Shown piece after piece: positions 1 to 8,401 of a DNA stretch of 64,000 nucleotides (position 1 is the first letter of the stretch; each line of letters begins with the position of its first letter). The notes below the pieces were generated by a model. It saw only the letters and a list, made by a program, of their open reading frames with translations, was not told where the DNA came from and searched no databases. Source of the DNA: Devosia sp. Root413D1 (GTDB lineage: Bacteria; Pseudomonadota; Alphaproteobacteria; Rhizobiales; Devosiaceae); assembly GCF_001425235.1 (NCBI RefSeq), contig NZ_LMEA01000011.1, positions 620,001-684,000 of the forward strand, given 5' to 3'. The position numbers and the translations under genes were made by a program.

Positions 1-960
1 AAGCTCCGTGCCGTTCGCACGGCGACCGGTGTGGTCGAGTCCGTCGCCACCGCGAGCGTCGATACTGCGCTCGAGCCCGAGCTGCAGGAGATCCGCCTCG
101 CCGCCGGCGCTGGCGACCGGCTGGCCCGCTGGCTCAACGAGGTGCTGGAGGGCGGCACTGCCGGCGCAGCCGAGCCGCCGCCAGGCGTCCGAGTTGCCAT
201 CGAGCAGGCTTCGGCCTCGATCAACCAGACCTCGCGCGAGCGCTTCGCCGTAGCGCAACTGATGCTGAAGACCGCCCTCGCCACGGCGCCCGACAATGTC
301 GACCTGCAGGTGGCGCTTGCGGGCCTGCAGACCCGGGGCATCCAGATGGTCTGGTACGACGAAGCCGAAGCCGCCGCGGCGCGGGCGAACGGTGAGGCGA
401 TGCTCAGGCGCGCCATAGCGCTGCGCCCACGCTCCATCGCCGTGCTTGAAGCGCAGTGCCGGTTCCTCGCGGCCACCAACGAGTTCGTCGAAAGCCTGAT
501 TGCCTGCGCCCGCGCCACCAGCTTCGACCCCTGGAATGGCTCGGCTCTCTACCAGACAGGCCTCGCGCAGGTGTTTCTCGGACGCTTCGAGGATGCGCTC
601 ATGAGCTTTGAACAAGCTTATCGTTACGACACGCCGACAGTGTCGCGCTGGACCTGGCTGCTGGGCATCGGCTGGGTCAATGTGCTGCTCGGTCGGGACG
701 CCGAAGCGGCACTCTGGCTTAAGCGCTCGATCGCCGTCACGCCCGCCTCCGGCCGCACGCACCTGATGCTCGCCACCGCCTATCAGCGCCTCGGCCGCAC
801 CGCCGACGCCAGGGCGGCGTTCGCGGCCGGCATGCTGTTGCGGCCCGGCTCCACCGCCGCCAATGTCGAGCCGCCGGCGCGCAATGTCAGCCCGGCTTTC
901 CTCGAAGCGTCAGCCCGGGTGATGTCCGTGCTGGTGGAGCTCGGACTGCCCGAGCGCTGA
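1..960 (+). CDS. TPR-repeat protein, C-terminal part (5' end outside window)
   Basis: The frame is open from the first base, so this is the last 319 residues of a longer protein. The visible part is alpha-helical and Ala/Leu-rich with several TPR-like units. Examples are the stretch around 'ALYQTGLAQVFLGRFEDALM' and the final unit with 'LMLATAYQRLGRTADARAAF'. Such C-terminal TPR tracts are usual in CadC-like or adenylate-cyclase-annotated regulators, which carry an N-terminal DNA-binding or cyclase domain. That domain is not in view, so the activity cannot be stated. A related architecture is complete at 9567-11312. The last 51 bases overlap the convergent hydrolase gene at 910-1890. Confidence 0.75.
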   Translation, partial: KLRAVRTATGVVESVATASVDTALEPELQEIRLAAGAGDRLARWLNEVLEGGTAGAAEPPPGVRVAIEQASASINQTSRERFAVAQLMLKTALATAPDNVDLQVALAGLQTRGIQMVWYDEAEAAAARANGEAMLRRAIALRPRSIAVLEAQCRFLAATNEFVESLIACARATSFDPWNGSALYQTGLAQVFLGRFEDALMSFEQAYRYDTPTVSRWTWLLGIGWVNVLLGRDAEAALWLKRSIAVTPASGRTHLMLATAYQRLGRTADARAAFAAGMLLRPGSTAANVEPPARNVSPAFLEASARVMSVLVELGLPER

Positions 961-1890
961 GTGTACGTTCTGCTTGCTGCTGCCGAGCTGCTGCTTGCTG
1001 CTGCCGAGCTGCTGCTTGCTGCTGCCGAGCTGCTGCTCGGTGCGCCGGATGAACGCGCCGATCAGCGGCGTCGCGACGTCCGCGTGGGTTTCCAGCAGCA
1101 AGTGCCCGCCATCGAAAATGTGGGCCTCCATCCGCGGCAGGTCCTGCATCCAGGACAGCGTTTCGGCGATATCGAAGAACGCATCATGCCGCCCCCACAG
1201 CATCAGCGCCGGCGGCTGGTAGCTCTTGAGGTACTCGGCGATCTCGTCGAAGCGCTCGGCATAGCGGCCGTAATCTCGCAGCAGCACTCGCTGGGTGTCC
1301 ATCCGCCCGGGCAGGTTCATCACCCGCCAATCCTCTTCCCATTCGGCTGCCGGGATCTGCGCCGCAACTTCCGGCGGCACGCCCATGACATACTGGTCGC
1401 GCATCCCCTTGAGGCTGAGCACCGACATCACCTCGGCGGTATTTTCCGGCGTCGGATGGGCCCAGAACTCCAGCGAGTTCGCCCAGAGCGGGCCGAACCC
1501 GGTGCGGTGCGCATTGGCGTTCTGGATAATCAGCCCGCGTACCAGTTCGGGCGCCTGCATCGCCATGTGCAACGTCGCCGCCGCGCCGAAATCATGCACG
1601 TAGAGATAGCGCGGCCCGACATCGAGCCGGTCGAGCAGTTCGGCGATCGCATCGCCAAAGCCGCTGAGCGATGGTGACGCCAGCGGCTCGGATTCGCCAT
1701 AGCCCGGCAGGTCCGGCGCAATCAGGTAGGCCTCACCCGAGAGCTCGGTCATCACTGTTTCGAACATCCGCGCCGCGTTGGGAAAGCCGTGTACCAGCAC
1801 CACGGCTGGCTTTGACGGCTCGCCGGCGACAAGGAACGACAGCTCGGTGCCTCCCTTGAGGCGAAGCCGTTGACGAGTTGGGGGTGTCAT
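910..1890 (-). CDS. alpha/beta hydrolase, epoxide hydrolase/haloalkane dehalogenase type
   Basis: This 326-residue alpha/beta-hydrolase has the oxyanion motif HGFPN (34-38), a nucleophile elbow YVHDFGA with Asp100, and a late catalytic His in 'FDGGHLL'. An Asp nucleophile in an HDxG context points to the epoxide hydrolase/haloalkane dehalogenase branch rather than to Ser esterases; the substrate is unknown. The ATG at 1890 is preceded by AAAGGAG at 8 bases, so I prefer it to an in-frame ATG at 1917. The C-terminus is odd: after the last helix come three copies of QQLGSSK and then a His-rich tail. These are encoded by a 21-bp tandem repeat, and the 3' end overlaps the convergent TPR gene. The original stop was probably lost or displaced. 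Confidence 0.85.
   Translation of the reverse strand: MTPPTRQRLRLKGGTELSFLVAGEPSKPAVVLVHGFPNAARMFETVMTELSGEAYLIAPDLPGYGESEPLASPSLSGFGDAIAELLDRLDVGPRYLYVHDFGAAATLHMAMQAPELVRGLIIQNANAHRTGFGPLWANSLEFWAHPTPENTAEVMSVLSLKGMRDQYVMGVPPEVAAQIPAAEWEEDWRVMNLPGRMDTQRVLLRDYGRYAERFDEIAEYLKSYQPPALMLWGRHDAFFDIAETLSWMQDLPRMEAHIFDGGHLLLETHADVATPLIGAFIRRTEQQLGSSKQQLGSSKQQLGSSKQNVHSALGQSELHQHGHHPG
970..1038. repeat. 21-bp tandem repeat, about 3.3 copies
   Basis: The unit CTGCTTGCTGCTGCCGAGCT(G) begins at 970, 991 and 1012 as three identical copies and continues partly into a fourth. On the minus strand it encodes the heptapeptide QQLGSSK in the hydrolase C-terminus. Because 21 is a multiple of three, copy-number change keeps the reading frame. 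Confidence 0.95.
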
Positions 1891-1979
1891 CTTCAAACTC
1901 CTTTCCCGGTTATCCATGATGCCGGGCTAACGCCAGGCAGCGCCGCTTGGCTCCATCAGCGCGAGACAAAGGCAGACGG

Positions 1980-2492
1980 ATGATCCTCAGCAAAGAACGC
2001 GATCCGCGGCTCGTCACCATCCGGCGCGGCGGCACGCTGACTGATGCCGGTCACCACTTGCTCGCCCGCTGGGCGGCGGACTGCGCCACCCATGTGCTGC
2101 ACCACTTCGAAGCCGCCTGCCCCGGCGACGACCGGCCCCGCCGGGCGATCGAGCTGACCCACGCCTGGATCCGCGGCGAAGTGGCGATGAAACAGGCGCA
2201 CAGCATGGCCTTCGTCGCCAACGCCGCCGGGCGTGAACTCACCGGAGCCGCCAAATTCGCGGCACTGTCGGCCGGCCAGGCCGTCGCCGTGGCGCATGTC
2301 GCGGCACATGATCTGGGTGCGGCCGCCTATGCCATCCGCGCCGCTGAGGCCGCAGCACCGGAGGCCGAGCGGGAGCAGGCCCGGCGCGAGGAGTGCGCGT
2401 GGCAGCGCGCGCAGCTGCCCGACGCAATCCGCGCGTTGGTGCTCGACGACCAGCAGCAACGCAACGCCATCTGCTGGTCGGTGTTTGATTAG
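1980..2492 (+). CDS. Imm-5-like putative immunity protein
   Basis: A 170-residue, Ala- and His-rich helical protein. The pattern 'RWAADCATHVLHHFE', followed by 'DDRPRRAIE..HAWIRGEVAM' and 'AHVAAHDLGAAAYA', matches the family annotated as putative immunity protein (Imm-5-like). In polymorphic-toxin loci such proteins neutralise a cognate effector, but many members are orphans of unknown role. No toxin gene lies next to it: the neighbours are the hydrolase and a TetR gene. ATG at 1980 was chosen over an upstream in-frame TTG at 1947. The family match rests on remembered sequence patterns. Confidence 0.65.
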   Translation: MILSKERDPRLVTIRRGGTLTDAGHHLLARWAADCATHVLHHFEAACPGDDRPRRAIELTHAWIRGEVAMKQAHSMAFVANAAGRELTGAAKFAALSAGQAVAVAHVAAHDLGAAAYAIRAAEAAAPEAEREQARREECAWQRAQLPDAIRALVLDDQQQRNAICWSVFD

Positions 2493-2534
2493 CGGCTGCT
2501 CGCTGGCGGACTGCCTGCCTCCACCCCCACCGGC

Positions 2535-2613
2535 TGTCATCCCAGCGAAAGCTGGGACCCAACTCGCCACAGTGCAAGCGGTTAGATGGGTCCCAGCATT
2601 CGCTGGGATGACA
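2535..2613. repeat. Dispersed palindromic repeat, family A
   Basis: Two 27-base arms, starting TGTCATCCCAGCGAAAGCTG and ending in its near reverse complement, flank a short variable loop. Almost identical elements lie at 30451-30529 and 62497-62576. It sits between the convergent Imm-5-like and tetR genes and may act as a bidirectional terminator. Confidence 0.9.
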
Positions 2614-2669
2614 CCGAGTGGGTGGAGCGAGTGGTGGCTATTGCTCCACCATGGGGTGGCCCCATTGCC

Positions 2670-3254
2670 TCAGCGTGCCACCAACAGCCTCGCCAACCCT
2701 GCCTCGATCAGCGCCGGCACGCTCCTGGGATCATCGAGATAGGCGATTTCCAGCAACCCATCCGACAGCGCCACCAGCAGCGAAGCCGTCACCTCCGGCG
2801 CCGGATCACCATCCGCCGCCAGCAGGTCGCGCAGCACGCCGTGATACCAGGCGCGGCGGGCATCGATCGCCCGGCGCACCGGGCTGACCGGGTCGGTGTA
2901 TTCGGCTGCCGCATTGAGGAATGGGCAGCCGCGAAAATCCCCGGCCATGCCGGCAGTGCTGATGCGCCCGAGGATTGCCGAGAGCATCCGGCGCGGTGGT
3001 AGCTTCGGCAGCGCGGCAACGGCGGCGCGGCCGATCCGGTCCTGCTCCTCTAGATAGGCGACCACCAAGTCGTCCTTGGACGGAAAGTGGCTGTAGAACG
3101 TCGCCTTGGCCACACCGGCTTCCGCGATGATGCGGTCGATGCCCACCGCATGGATGCCCAGCGCATAAAACAGCCGCGTCGCCGTATCGAGCAGCCGCCG
3201 CCGCGCCGGCAGCGGCGCGGACGCGGGGTCAGTGGAGGAATCGCTCTTCGCCAT
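2670..3254 (-). CDS. TetR/AcrR family transcriptional regulator
   Basis: A 194-residue TetR regulator. The N-terminal helix-turn-helix (about residues 18-65) has the family signature 'LFYALGIHAVGIDRIIAEAG', followed by 'VAKATFYSHFPSKDDLV'. The C-terminal ligand-binding domain is of the type that senses small hydrophobic or aromatic ligands; the ligand is unknown. The gene diverges from the NTF2-like gene at 3323 across 68 bases holding two inverted repeats, so it likely represses both itself and that gene. Confidence 0.93.
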   Translation of the reverse strand: MAKSDSSTDPASAPLPARRRLLDTATRLFYALGIHAVGIDRIIAEAGVAKATFYSHFPSKDDLVVAYLEEQDRIGRAAVAALPKLPPRRMLSAILGRISTAGMAGDFRGCPFLNAAAEYTDPVSPVRRAIDARRAWYHGVLRDLLAADGDPAPEVTASLLVALSDGLLEIAYLDDPRSVPALIEAGLARLLVAR

Positions 3255-3257
3255 GGC

Positions 3258-3310
3258 TTGACACTACCAGACAGGTCTGTATGGTTCAACACATAGACAG
3301 ACCTGTCTGT
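3258..3310 (+). promoter_or_regulatory. Promoter with paired TetR-type operators
   Basis: A sigma70-like promoter TTGACA (3258-3263), 16 bases, TATGGT (3280-3285) points to the NTF2-like gene. Operator 1, CAGAC-AG-GTCTG (3268-3279), fills the spacer. Operator 2, ACAGAC-CT-GTCTGT (3297-3310), lies just downstream. Both share the half-site AGAC..GTCT. Placement over and after the promoter fits repression by the divergent TetR. Confidence 0.75.
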
Positions 3311-3322
3311 ACGGAGAGCGAA

Positions 3323-3712
3323 ATGCCGTCGACCGAAACCGCCGAAATCATGCGCCGCTTCAATCAGGCGTTCCTCGAGCACCAGCCGAAACTCCTTGAA
3401 GACCTCATCGCCCCCGATTGCGTCATGGAGTCGATCCAGCCGGCGCCCAACGGCACGCGTTACGAGGGCTACGACGCCTGCCTCGCCTTCTGGCAGGCCA
3501 TCGCCACTGACCCGGTGGCCTGGTTCGATGTCGAGGACACCGTCGTCATGGGCGACAACGCCACCATCCGCTGGCGCTTCAACTTCGGCAACGGCGGCTC
3601 GGTCCGCGGCGTCAACGTCATGCGGGTGCGCGACGGCCGGATCGTCGAGGCGCTGGGCTACGCGAAATCCCCGGGCCAGGCCGCGCCGCTGCCCGAGGTG
3701 GCAGGCTCATGA
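3323..3712 (+). CDS. NTF2-like/SnoaL-fold protein
   Basis: A 129-residue single-domain protein of the NTF2/SnoaL-like fold, seen in 'EIMRRFNQAFLEHQPKLLED' at the N-terminus and the strand-rich end 'GVNVMRVRDGRIVEALGY'. Members of this family are polyketide cyclases, isomerases or small-ligand-binding proteins, and sequence alone does not decide which. It is under the divergent TetR promoter, so it is probably the induced target, perhaps acting on the inducer. ATG at 3323 follows GGAGAG. Confidence 0.8.
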   Translation: MPSTETAEIMRRFNQAFLEHQPKLLEDLIAPDCVMESIQPAPNGTRYEGYDACLAFWQAIATDPVAWFDVEDTVVMGDNATIRWRFNFGNGGSVRGVNVMRVRDGRIVEALGYAKSPGQAAPLPEVAGS

Positions 3713-3803
3713 TGTTCTAGCCCCGATCTCTCCACACCGTGCGTGGGGCAACTTTGGGTGCCCCTGCCCCGGCTATTTAGGTTGAGCACAACCCCGCCGC
3801 CCC

Positions 3804-4295
3804 CTACCACAGCCCCGGCAGTTCCTCCGTCCCTGCTGCGATCTCGGCGATGCGCCGGGCTGTGCCGGGGTTCATCCCCTCGGGCAGCGCGTCCATTTCG
3901 AACCAGCCGATCTCGGCGATCTCGCTGTTCGGCCGGAACGGCTTCACCTCGCTGAAGCTGCGCCCGACATAGACCGCAACGTGGTCGCGGTTGGTCGCCT
4001 CGTGCTTTTGCAGATAGAGCCCGAGCAGCCGCATCGGGCCCTCGACGCGAAGGCCGGTTTCTTCTTCGGCTTCGCGTCGCGCCGCCTCCTCGGCGGTTTC
4101 GCCCGGCTCGACCCCGCCGCCCGGAAAATGCCAGCCCGGCATGTAGGTGTGCCTCAGCAGCAGCACCCGGTCGCCATCGAGCAACACCGCCCTGGTGCCC
4201 AGCACCATGCGCCGGCGCACCCCGACGATGAACAGGTGCGCCGAGGTTCTGACGCGCTGCCAGCGGCTCATGGTTCTGCTGGTGGTTCGGCTCAT
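3804..4295 (-). CDS. NUDIX hydrolase
   Basis: A 163-residue NUDIX protein. The complete Nudix box, of the form GX5EX7REUXEEXGU, starts at about residue 59 ([20 protein letters not shown]). These enzymes hydrolyse nucleoside diphosphates linked to another moiety, using Mg2+ bound by the REUXEE glutamates; the substrate cannot be told from sequence. I chose the ATG at 4295, preceded by GGGAG, over an upstream ATG at 4388 that would run into the divergent metallophosphoesterase. It diverges from the metallophosphoesterase-murL-murD2 operon. Confidence 0.88.
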   Translation of the reverse strand: MSRTTSRTMSRWQRVRTSAHLFIVGVRRRMVLGTRAVLLDGDRVLLLRHTYMPGWHFPGGGVEPGETAEEAARREAEEETGLRVEGPMRLLGLYLQKHEATNRDHVAVYVGRSFSEVKPFRPNSEIAEIGWFEMDALPEGMNPGTARRIAEIAAGTEELPGLW

Positions 4296-4380
4296 GGGGA
4301 TGCTCCCGCTGACGTTCAATTGGCGCCGGAGCCATTTAGGGCATTTTCTTGCCACGCGCCGCATGGCATTACGCCGGGCA

Positions 4381-5274
4381 ATGATCACGCTCGCCCATCT
4401 GTCCGACGTTCACCTGGCCCCGCTGCCGCCCGTCCGGGCGCGCGACCTGATGAACAAGCGGATCACCGGTTTCCTCAACTGGAAGATCAAGCGCGAGCAC
4501 ACCATGGCCGGCGACGGGCTGACCAAGCTGGTGCGCCACATGCGCGAGCAGAACCCGGATTTCACCGTCGTCACCGGCGACCTGGTGAACCTGGCGCTCG
4601 ATGCCGAGATCAACACCGCCTATAACTGGCTCGAGACCCTCGGCCCGCCCGAACAGGTCTGTGTCTCCCCCGGCAACCACGATGCCTATCTCAAGGGCGC
4701 GCTGCAGAAGGCGATGGACCGCTGGGATGGCTACGTCATGGGCGAGACCGTCGATGATAACGCCTTTCCGTTCGTGCGTCGCGTCGGCGACGTCGCCGTG
4801 GTCTCGTGCAACAGCGCCGTGCCCACCGCGCCCTGGATCGCCGCCGGCCGCTTCGAGGAGGACCAGGCGGCGCGCCTTGCTCGCTGCCTGAAGCTCCTCG
4901 GTGACGGCGGCTATTTCCGCGTCGTCCTGATCCACCATCCGCCGAACCAGGAGCAGGCGCATCCGCGCCTCGGGCTCTACGGCGCCAAGTCCTTTCGCCG
5001 CGTCATCGCCGAGCACGGTGCTGAACTGGTGCTGCACGGGCACACCCATCAATCCTCGATCTATGCCATCCCCGGCCCGCGCGGCGATGTGCCGGTGGTC
5101 GGCGTCGCGGCGGCGGGCGCCGCGCAGGGCGATACCGGCGGGCACGATCCGGCCCGCTACAACCTGTTCTCGATCCAGCGCCTCGGCACCTCCTGGCAGT
5201 GCACCTTGCGCGAGTTTGGCTTTCAGCGCCTTTCGACCGATATAGTGCTGAGACTGAGCCTCAGGATCTACTGA
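4381..5274 (+). CDS. Metallophosphoesterase
   Basis: A 297-residue calcineurin-like phosphoesterase with all metal-binding blocks in order: DVH (9-11), GDLVN, GNHD, IHH and GHTH. It resembles 3',5'-cyclic-nucleotide and related phosphodiesterases in layout, but the substrate is not evident. The stop lies two bases before the murL GTG, so it is very likely co-transcribed with murL and murD2. An in-frame ATG at 4147 lies inside the divergent NUDIX gene and was not used. Confidence 0.88.
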   Translation: MITLAHLSDVHLAPLPPVRARDLMNKRITGFLNWKIKREHTMAGDGLTKLVRHMREQNPDFTVVTGDLVNLALDAEINTAYNWLETLGPPEQVCVSPGNHDAYLKGALQKAMDRWDGYVMGETVDDNAFPFVRRVGDVAVVSCNSAVPTAPWIAAGRFEEDQAARLARCLKLLGDGGYFRVVLIHHPPNQEQAHPRLGLYGAKSFRRVIAEHGAELVLHGHTHQSSIYAIPGPRGDVPVVGVAAAGAAQGDTGGHDPARYNLFSIQRLGTSWQCTLREFGFQRLSTDIVLRLSLRIY

Positions 5275-5276
5275 AC

Positions 5277-6605
5277 GTGACCGAAGCCTTCGCCATCGAG
5301 CCGCCCGCCTTCGACGCCGTGACGGGTGTGGCGACGTTCCGCTACACACTCGGCGAGCTGAGCTTTTCCGAAGTCCTGACTTTCCCCTCCGGCAGCGATA
5401 GCAGTGTCGCGGCGACGCCAGCTTTCCTCAAACTGCTGCAGCTGACCGCCGTCGTCCTCGGCGTCAGCTACTTCAAGCTGCGCGCCCCCTATCGCATCGT
5501 CATCCCATTCCCGCTGACCGTGCGCGAGCACGATTTCGCCCTCGACGTCTATGAGAACGGCCTCGGCGAGTTCTATGCCCGCAACAACCTGAAGCGCTTC
5601 GGCGAGATCGAGATCGACGACCCCGAGGATCACGGCCCTGCCCCCGCCGCGCCTGTCTTGCGCAATCGCGCCCTGCTGCCGATCGGCGGCGGCAAGGACT
5701 CGCTGGTCAGCGTGCAGCTGTTCGAGGCGGCGGAGCTGGATTTCACCCCCTTCGCCGTCAACCCCAAGGGACCGATCATCGGCAGCGTCGACAAGGTCGG
5801 CCGCACCCCGCTCTATGTGGGGCGCAAGCTCGACCCCGAGATGATCCGGCTCGGCAAGGAGCCCGGCTATTACAACGGCCACGTGCCCTCGACCGCCATC
5901 AACTCGATGATCGCGGCGCTGACTGCGCTGCTGTTCTCCTACAACCGGATTGTTCTCTCCAACGAGCGCTCGGCCAGCGAGGGCAATGTCGAGTTCGATG
6001 GGCGCGAGGCCAACCACCAGCATTCCAAGTCGATCGATTTCGAGAACCTGATCGCCAAAGTGCTCGAGCACGCCACCGGCGGCAGCCTCAGCTATTTCTC
6101 GCTGCTGCGCCCCTACTCCGAGGCGAAGATCGCCACGCTGTTCGCCCGGGTGAGCCGCTTCGATCACGTGTTTTCGAGCTGCAACGAGAACTTCAAGCTC
6201 GCCGGCCATGACGGCCCGCTCTGGTGCGGCAAGTGCCCCAAGTGCCACTTCGTGTTCCTGATCTTCGCCCCGATCATGGAGAAGCAACGTTTGGTCGGCA
6301 TCTTCGGCCAGAACCTCCTGAGCCAGCCCTCCCATGAGCGCTCGTTCCGCGAGCTCACTGGCCTCGCCGGCCAGAAGCCCTGGGAATGCGTCGGCGAAAT
6401 CGAGGAAGCGGCAGCCTGCCTCTGGGCCCTGACCAAGCTGCCGCAATGGGCAGATGAGCCAATCGTTTCAATGCTGAAGCCGGATCTCTTGACTCAATAT
6501 GGCAGCCGGCGCCTCGAAGACGCTCTTGCCGAACTCATGATCGATAGCCCAGAACACCTCATCCCGAAGGACATCTTCGAGCGAGTCGCCCCGCATGCGC
6601 TTTGA
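5277..6605 (+). CDS. murL: UDP-MurNAc-L-Ala-L-Glu epimerase MurL
   Basis: A 442-residue protein with a PP-loop-like ATP-binding motif 'LLPIGGGKDSLVS' at about residue 138 and a CGKCPKC cluster near 316. The size, these motifs and the location directly before a MurD-type ligase match MurL. MurL inverts the L-glutamate of UDP-MurNAc-L-Ala-L-Glu to D-glutamate in an ATP-dependent reaction (known from Xanthomonas). It acts in the cytoplasm in peptidoglycan precursor synthesis and can bypass glutamate racemase. The proposed GTG start follows AGGA at 10 bases and sits two bases after the upstream stop. The gene overlaps murD2 by 11 bases, indicating translational coupling. Confidence 0.85.
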   Translation: MTEAFAIEPPAFDAVTGVATFRYTLGELSFSEVLTFPSGSDSSVAATPAFLKLLQLTAVVLGVSYFKLRAPYRIVIPFPLTVREHDFALDVYENGLGEFYARNNLKRFGEIEIDDPEDHGPAPAAPVLRNRALLPIGGGKDSLVSVQLFEAAELDFTPFAVNPKGPIIGSVDKVGRTPLYVGRKLDPEMIRLGKEPGYYNGHVPSTAINSMIAALTALLFSYNRIVLSNERSASEGNVEFDGREANHQHSKSIDFENLIAKVLEHATGGSLSYFSLLRPYSEAKIATLFARVSRFDHVFSSCNENFKLAGHDGPLWCGKCPKCHFVFLIFAPIMEKQRLVGIFGQNLLSQPSHERSFRELTGLAGQKPWECVGEIEEAAACLWALTKLPQWADEPIVSMLKPDLLTQYGSRRLEDALAELMIDSPEHLIPKDIFERVAPHAL

Positions 6606-7914
6606 CGAACCCGTGCTGCTCTACGGCGCCGGCCGCGAGGCCCGCTCCACCCGCGCCTTCATTGAGGCCCGCTCCCCGCACACCAAGGTGTACGTCACCG
6701 TCGACAGCGGCGAAGCCGATATCGACGATGCCACCTTCATCGCGCCCGCCGACCTGACGCAGGCCATCGAAGCGCGGCTGTTTGCGACCATCGTCAAGAG
6801 CCCCGGCGTGTCGCGCTACCGCCCGGTCTTCGCCATGGCGCGCGAAGCCGGCATCGCCGTCACCTCCAACCTCAACCTCTGGGGCGAGGCCTATCGCGAC
6901 GGGCGCAAGGTCATCGCGATTTCCGGCACCAAGGGCAAATCCACCACCGCCACCCTGGTGCACCTGATGCTGGTTGAATCCGGCCTCGATGCCGGGCTCG
7001 CCGGCAATGTCGGCCTCGCGCCGCTGGAAATTGCCGACAAGCACCCGATCGTGGTGTTCGAGCTTTCGAGCTACCAGACCGCCGACATGGCGTTCACTCC
7101 CGATATCGCGGCGATCACCAACCTCTCGCCCGAACACACCGACTGGCACCGCAGCGTCGAGCGCTATTACCAGGACAAGCTCAACCTGATCGACCGCGAC
7201 GCGCCTTTCCCGGTAGCGCTGGGCGTCGGCGCGCTGGGCAACCCGCTGGTGATGGAAGCGCTACGCGACGTGAAGCGCCTGATCCCGCCGCTGGCGCCGT
7301 TCATTCACGACCGCATCGCCGGCGCCGCAGCCCGCTCCCGCCTCAAGGGCGAGCACAACCTGAATAACGCTCTGCTCGCCGCGGCCATCGCCACGAAGGC
7401 CGGCGCCGACCTCGAGGGCGTGGTGCGCGGCATCGCCAAGTTCACCCCGCTGCCGCACCGGCTCGAAGAGCACCAGGTCGGCGATGTGACCTTCGTCAAC
7501 GACTCGATCTCGACCACGCCGGAAGCCACCAAGGCGGCGCTCGCCGCCTATGAAGGCAGCCGCATCGCGCTGATCGCCGGCGGTCACGAGCGCCACCAGG
7601 ATTATTCCGAGCTCTCGCAGCTCCTCGCGCCCCGCGGTGTCACTGTGCTGGTCTGCCTGCCGGTGACCGGCGACCGCCTCGCCACCCTCACCTATGCCGC
7701 AGCGCCCGAGATCGAGGTGATCGAAGCCGGAACCCTCGAAGATGCCGTCAAGGCGCTGGCCGGACGACAGTCGAAGTTCGAAACGGTGATCCTCTCGCCG
7801 GGCGCTCCGAGCTATGGCCAGCTCGAAACCGCGGGCAAGGTGTTCAAGAATTTCGAGGAACGCGGCGCCGCTTTCGTCCGGCTGGCCGGCACCTATTTCG
7901 GGGCCAAGGCGTGA
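6595..7914 (+). CDS. murD2: UDP-MurNAc-L-alanine--L-glutamate ligase MurD2
   Basis: A 439-residue Mur ligase. The ATP-binding loop is 'ISGTKGKSTTATL' (GTKGKST about 112-118). The central domain has 'VFELSSYQTAD' and 'NLSPEHTDWH', and the C-terminal domain has 'HRLEEHQVGDVTFVNDSIST'. In the MurL pathway this ligase adds L-Glu to UDP-MurNAc-L-Ala, unlike canonical MurD, which adds D-Glu. The specificity is inferred from fusion of the two genes into one operon (11-base overlap with murL), not from a diagnostic residue. A canonical murD in the dcw cluster elsewhere would support the call. Confidence 0.85.
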   Translation: MRFDEPVLLYGAGREARSTRAFIEARSPHTKVYVTVDSGEADIDDATFIAPADLTQAIEARLFATIVKSPGVSRYRPVFAMAREAGIAVTSNLNLWGEAYRDGRKVIAISGTKGKSTTATLVHLMLVESGLDAGLAGNVGLAPLEIADKHPIVVFELSSYQTADMAFTPDIAAITNLSPEHTDWHRSVERYYQDKLNLIDRDAPFPVALGVGALGNPLVMEALRDVKRLIPPLAPFIHDRIAGAAARSRLKGEHNLNNALLAAAIATKAGADLEGVVRGIAKFTPLPHRLEEHQVGDVTFVNDSISTTPEATKAALAAYEGSRIALIAGGHERHQDYSELSQLLAPRGVTVLVCLPVTGDRLATLTYAAAPEIEVIEAGTLEDAVKALAGRQSKFETVILSPGAPSYGQLETAGKVFKNFEERGAAFVRLAGTYFGAKA

Positions 7915-7941
7915 GGCACGTCACTCACCCCCCACTCGGTG

Positions 7942-8024
7942 TCGTTCCCGCGAAAGCGGGAACCTCTGTTTTCTTGGCGGCGGCACCACCGCAAACGGAG
8001 GTCCCCGATTTCGCGGGGATCACC
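7942..8024. repeat. Dispersed palindromic repeat, family B
   Basis: Two palindromic units, GTTCCCGCGAAAGCGGGAAC and a related GGTCCCCGATTTCGCGGGGATC, are separated by a short spacer. The design is that of family A but the sequence differs. It lies between murD2 and the SMR gene and could terminate the murL operon. Confidence 0.75.
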
Positions 8025-8056
8025 CTGTGGGTGGCTGCGAACGCAGTCGACGCATG

Positions 8057-8389
8057 ATGATCGCCTATGCTTATCTGGCGGTCGCCATCGTCGCTGAAGT
8101 GATTGCCACCACCGCGCTCCGCGCTGCCGACGGCTTCACCCAGCTCTGGCCATCGCTGATCTCGATCGTCGGCTATGTCGTCGCCTTCTACTTCCTGTCG
8201 CTGACGCTACGCAGCATGCCGGTCGGCATCGCCTACGCCATCTGGTCGGGCGTCGGCATCGTGCTGATCTCGCTGGCGGGCTGGCTGATCTACAAACAGT
8301 TGCTCGATCTGCCGGCCCTGATCGGCATGGGCCTGATCATGGCCGGAGTGATCGTCATCAACCTGTTCTCGAAGACGGCTGTGCACTAG
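8057..8389 (+). CDS. SMR family multidrug efflux protein (EmrE-like)
   Basis: A 110-residue inner-membrane protein with four predicted helices, the length of EmrE. Starting at ATG 8057 puts the essential glutamate at position 14 in 'AIVAEVIATTAL', as in EmrE. The third-helix motif 'GIAYAIWSGVGIV' is also present. SMR proteins exchange protons for quaternary ammonium or other cationic compounds as antiparallel dimers. Substrate is unknown. An ATG directly upstream (8054) is equally possible for initiation. Confidence 0.92.
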   Translation: MIAYAYLAVAIVAEVIATTALRAADGFTQLWPSLISIVGYVVAFYFLSLTLRSMPVGIAYAIWSGVGIVLISLAGWLIYKQLLDLPALIGMGLIMAGVIVINLFSKTAVH

Positions 8390-8401
8390 GGCCGGTGTGC
8401 T

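Noticed and set aside
961-1677. Rightward frame through the 21-bp repeat, giving an AAELLLA-repeat peptide
   Set aside because: It is opposite the hydrolase, which has intact catalytic motifs and a good ribosome site. The peptide repeat follows automatically from the DNA repeat.
5268-6446. Open frame of 392 codons opposite murL
   Set aside because: No domain or ribosome site; murL motifs and operon overlap explain this strand.
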